Source of the DNA: Desulfobacteraceae bacterium
GTDB taxonomy: Bacteria > Desulfobacterota > Desulfobacteria > Desulfobacterales > Desulfobacteraceae
Length of the DNA: 14,663 nucleotides
Reading direction: 5' to 3'
NCBI GenBank assembly: GCA_024225895.1
Contig: JAAEMC010000128.1
Coordinates: forward strand, 1-14,663
In this document: piece by piece, positions 13,784-14,663 of the stretch
Numbering within the stretch: position 1 is the stretch's first letter
Layout: each line of letters starts with the position of its first letter
Program-made: the position numbers and the translations under genes
The notes under the pieces: generated by a model
The model's input: the letters and a program-made list of their open reading frames with translations, nothing else
Told to the model about the DNA's origin: nothing
The model's database searches: none

Positions 13784-14069
13784 TTGGGTACCAGACATAT
13801 AATTGATTGGAATTATGGACAGGTGGTATTGTTATTAATTTTATATTACTCAAAATACTGATAAGCATCTCCATATTGCAATCATCGCTTATAGATTTGG
13901 TTTCCTAATCAATGCTGTAAGATGATGGCCAGCCTTTAATAGCAGGAATCGGTGATGTTCATTCTCCTTTAGAAAGTGGGTATATACTTTTCTATAATAG
14001 AATAAGATTCTAACAATAGATATAATGCAGATCAAAATAAAAAATATTCAAGAGTTTTTAGGTCACCGT

Positions 14070-14615
14070 TTACCTGCGGCCGCTTCTGATAAAGCCGTAC
14101 CCTGCACCAATCAAACCACCGGCAAGATGGCTGAATTGTGAAATTCTGTCAATCTTCAAGGTCGAAACAACTTCGCCGCCAATAAACAGAACGGCAATTA
14201 TGATGAATGTCAGGGGAATATCTTTTGCACGGATATTGGAAAATGAACTGAGAAGTATAAGCATAAATGCGATCCCGCTGCCTCCCACAAGGGACGTTGA
14301 AAATAGCAGAGCATTGAAAACGGCTGTGGCAATAGCGGTAATAAGGATCATCTCCAAAAGGGTGGCGGATCCGTATTTTTCCTCCAGCAAAGGGCCCACA
14401 AGCAGGATAATGGTCAGATTGGCAATCAAATGATTCCAACTGACATGACCGGCAATATAGGAAACCAATCTGAGATAAAAAATCGGGTTGGAAAATGACA
14501 ACTGGGCAGGAGATGAAAAATAATGGCGCAAAATCCAAGGTGTGCAAAAGGCCAGAACACAGATGGCGCCTATGGAATAGGTCAGTATGACAGGGGAGTT
14601 GTATTTGATTTTCAT
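14070..14615 (-). CDS. Rhomboid family intramembrane serine protease
   Basis: The 181-aa product is almost wholly hydrophobic, with about six membrane helices, matching the compact six-helix rhomboid core. Family motifs in order: 'HVSWNHLIANL' (57-67) with the His62-X3-Asn66 oxyanion pair; 'GPLLEEKYGSATL' (74-86); catalytic serine in 'GGSGIAF' (Ser113); and catalytic His163 in 'SHLAGGLIGAGYGF' (162-175). The serine-histidine dyad is thus complete, so it is probably an active protease cutting single-pass membrane substrates in the inner membrane. The start has GGGAG nine bases upstream. It is transcribed alone, 195 bases from the next minus-strand gene. Substrate unknown. Confidence 0.9.
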   Translation of the reverse strand: MKIKYNSPVILTYSIGAICVLAFCTPWILRHYFSSPAQLSFSNPIFYLRLVSYIAGHVSWNHLIANLTIILLVGPLLEEKYGSATLLEMILITAIATAVFNALLFSTSLVGGSGIAFMLILLSSFSNIRAKDIPLTFIIIAVLFIGGEVVSTLKIDRISQFSHLAGGLIGAGYGFIRSGRR

Positions 14616-14663
14616 GGGGTCATTCTCCCTCTATAAAGCTCAGGGGATATTTTTCAAACTAAA

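Noticed and set aside
1..14663. CRISPR arrays, tRNA or rRNA genes, transposases
   Set aside because: I looked for regularly spaced repeats, tRNA arm patterns and transposase motifs and saw none.

Overview
The window looks like a chromosomal segment of a Gram-negative, AT-rich anaerobic deltaproteobacterium. The gene set suggests the Desulfobacterales (sulfate reducers such as Desulfobacula or Desulfobacter). Reasons are several Cache/HAMP-type chemoreceptors, a hybrid PAS histidine kinase whose start is typical of that group, a DUF4213/DUF364 metal-chelation-type protein, a TonB-receptor remnant, and interspersed palindromic repeats. The taxonomic call is inference; no rRNA or other marker gene is present.

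Layout. Bases 1-1740 carry three small plus-strand genes: a 91-aa conserved protein, a secreted DUF4124 plus retropepsin-type aspartic protease, and an 84-aa two-helix membrane protein. Bases 1742-3305 are on the minus strand: a 64-aa protein, an interspersed repeat (copy A), a 250-aa protein resembling the catalytic half of archaeal TiaS (tRNA-Ile2 agmatinylcytidine synthetase), and a 116-aa TonB-dependent receptor remnant that joins a plug N-terminus directly to a typical barrel C-terminus. A 497-base gap with a 20-bp-period direct repeat and a likely sigma70 promoter leads to a plus-strand DUF4213/DUF364 protein (3803-4633).

From about 4.6 to 13.1 kb the window is a sensory block. After a 639-base gap with several inverted repeats comes a chemoreceptor-like protein with double Cache sensing, no visible HAMP and a strongly degenerate signalling tip (5273-7234). 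It faces a soluble hybrid sensor kinase (PAS-PAS-HisKA-HATPase-REC, minus strand 7378-9387). A 533-base gap follows. Then come a secreted PhnD-type periplasmic binding protein (9921-10808) and, 84 bases downstream, a canonical HAMP chemoreceptor (10893-13100). The last two look like an operon pairing a solute-binding protein with a receptor, with no transporter subunits beside them.

Bases 13113-14615 are minus strand: a two-helix membrane protein of unrecognised family whose 5' side abuts repeat copy B, and a compact rhomboid intramembrane serine protease.

No tRNA, rRNA, CRISPR array, transposase or phage gene was seen. The best candidates for something not routinely described are the stand-alone bacterial TiaS-like protein beside a collapsed TonB receptor and a metal-type gene, the binding protein-receptor pair, the degenerate receptor, and the pair of about 100-bp repeats, each just 5' of a minus-strand gene.
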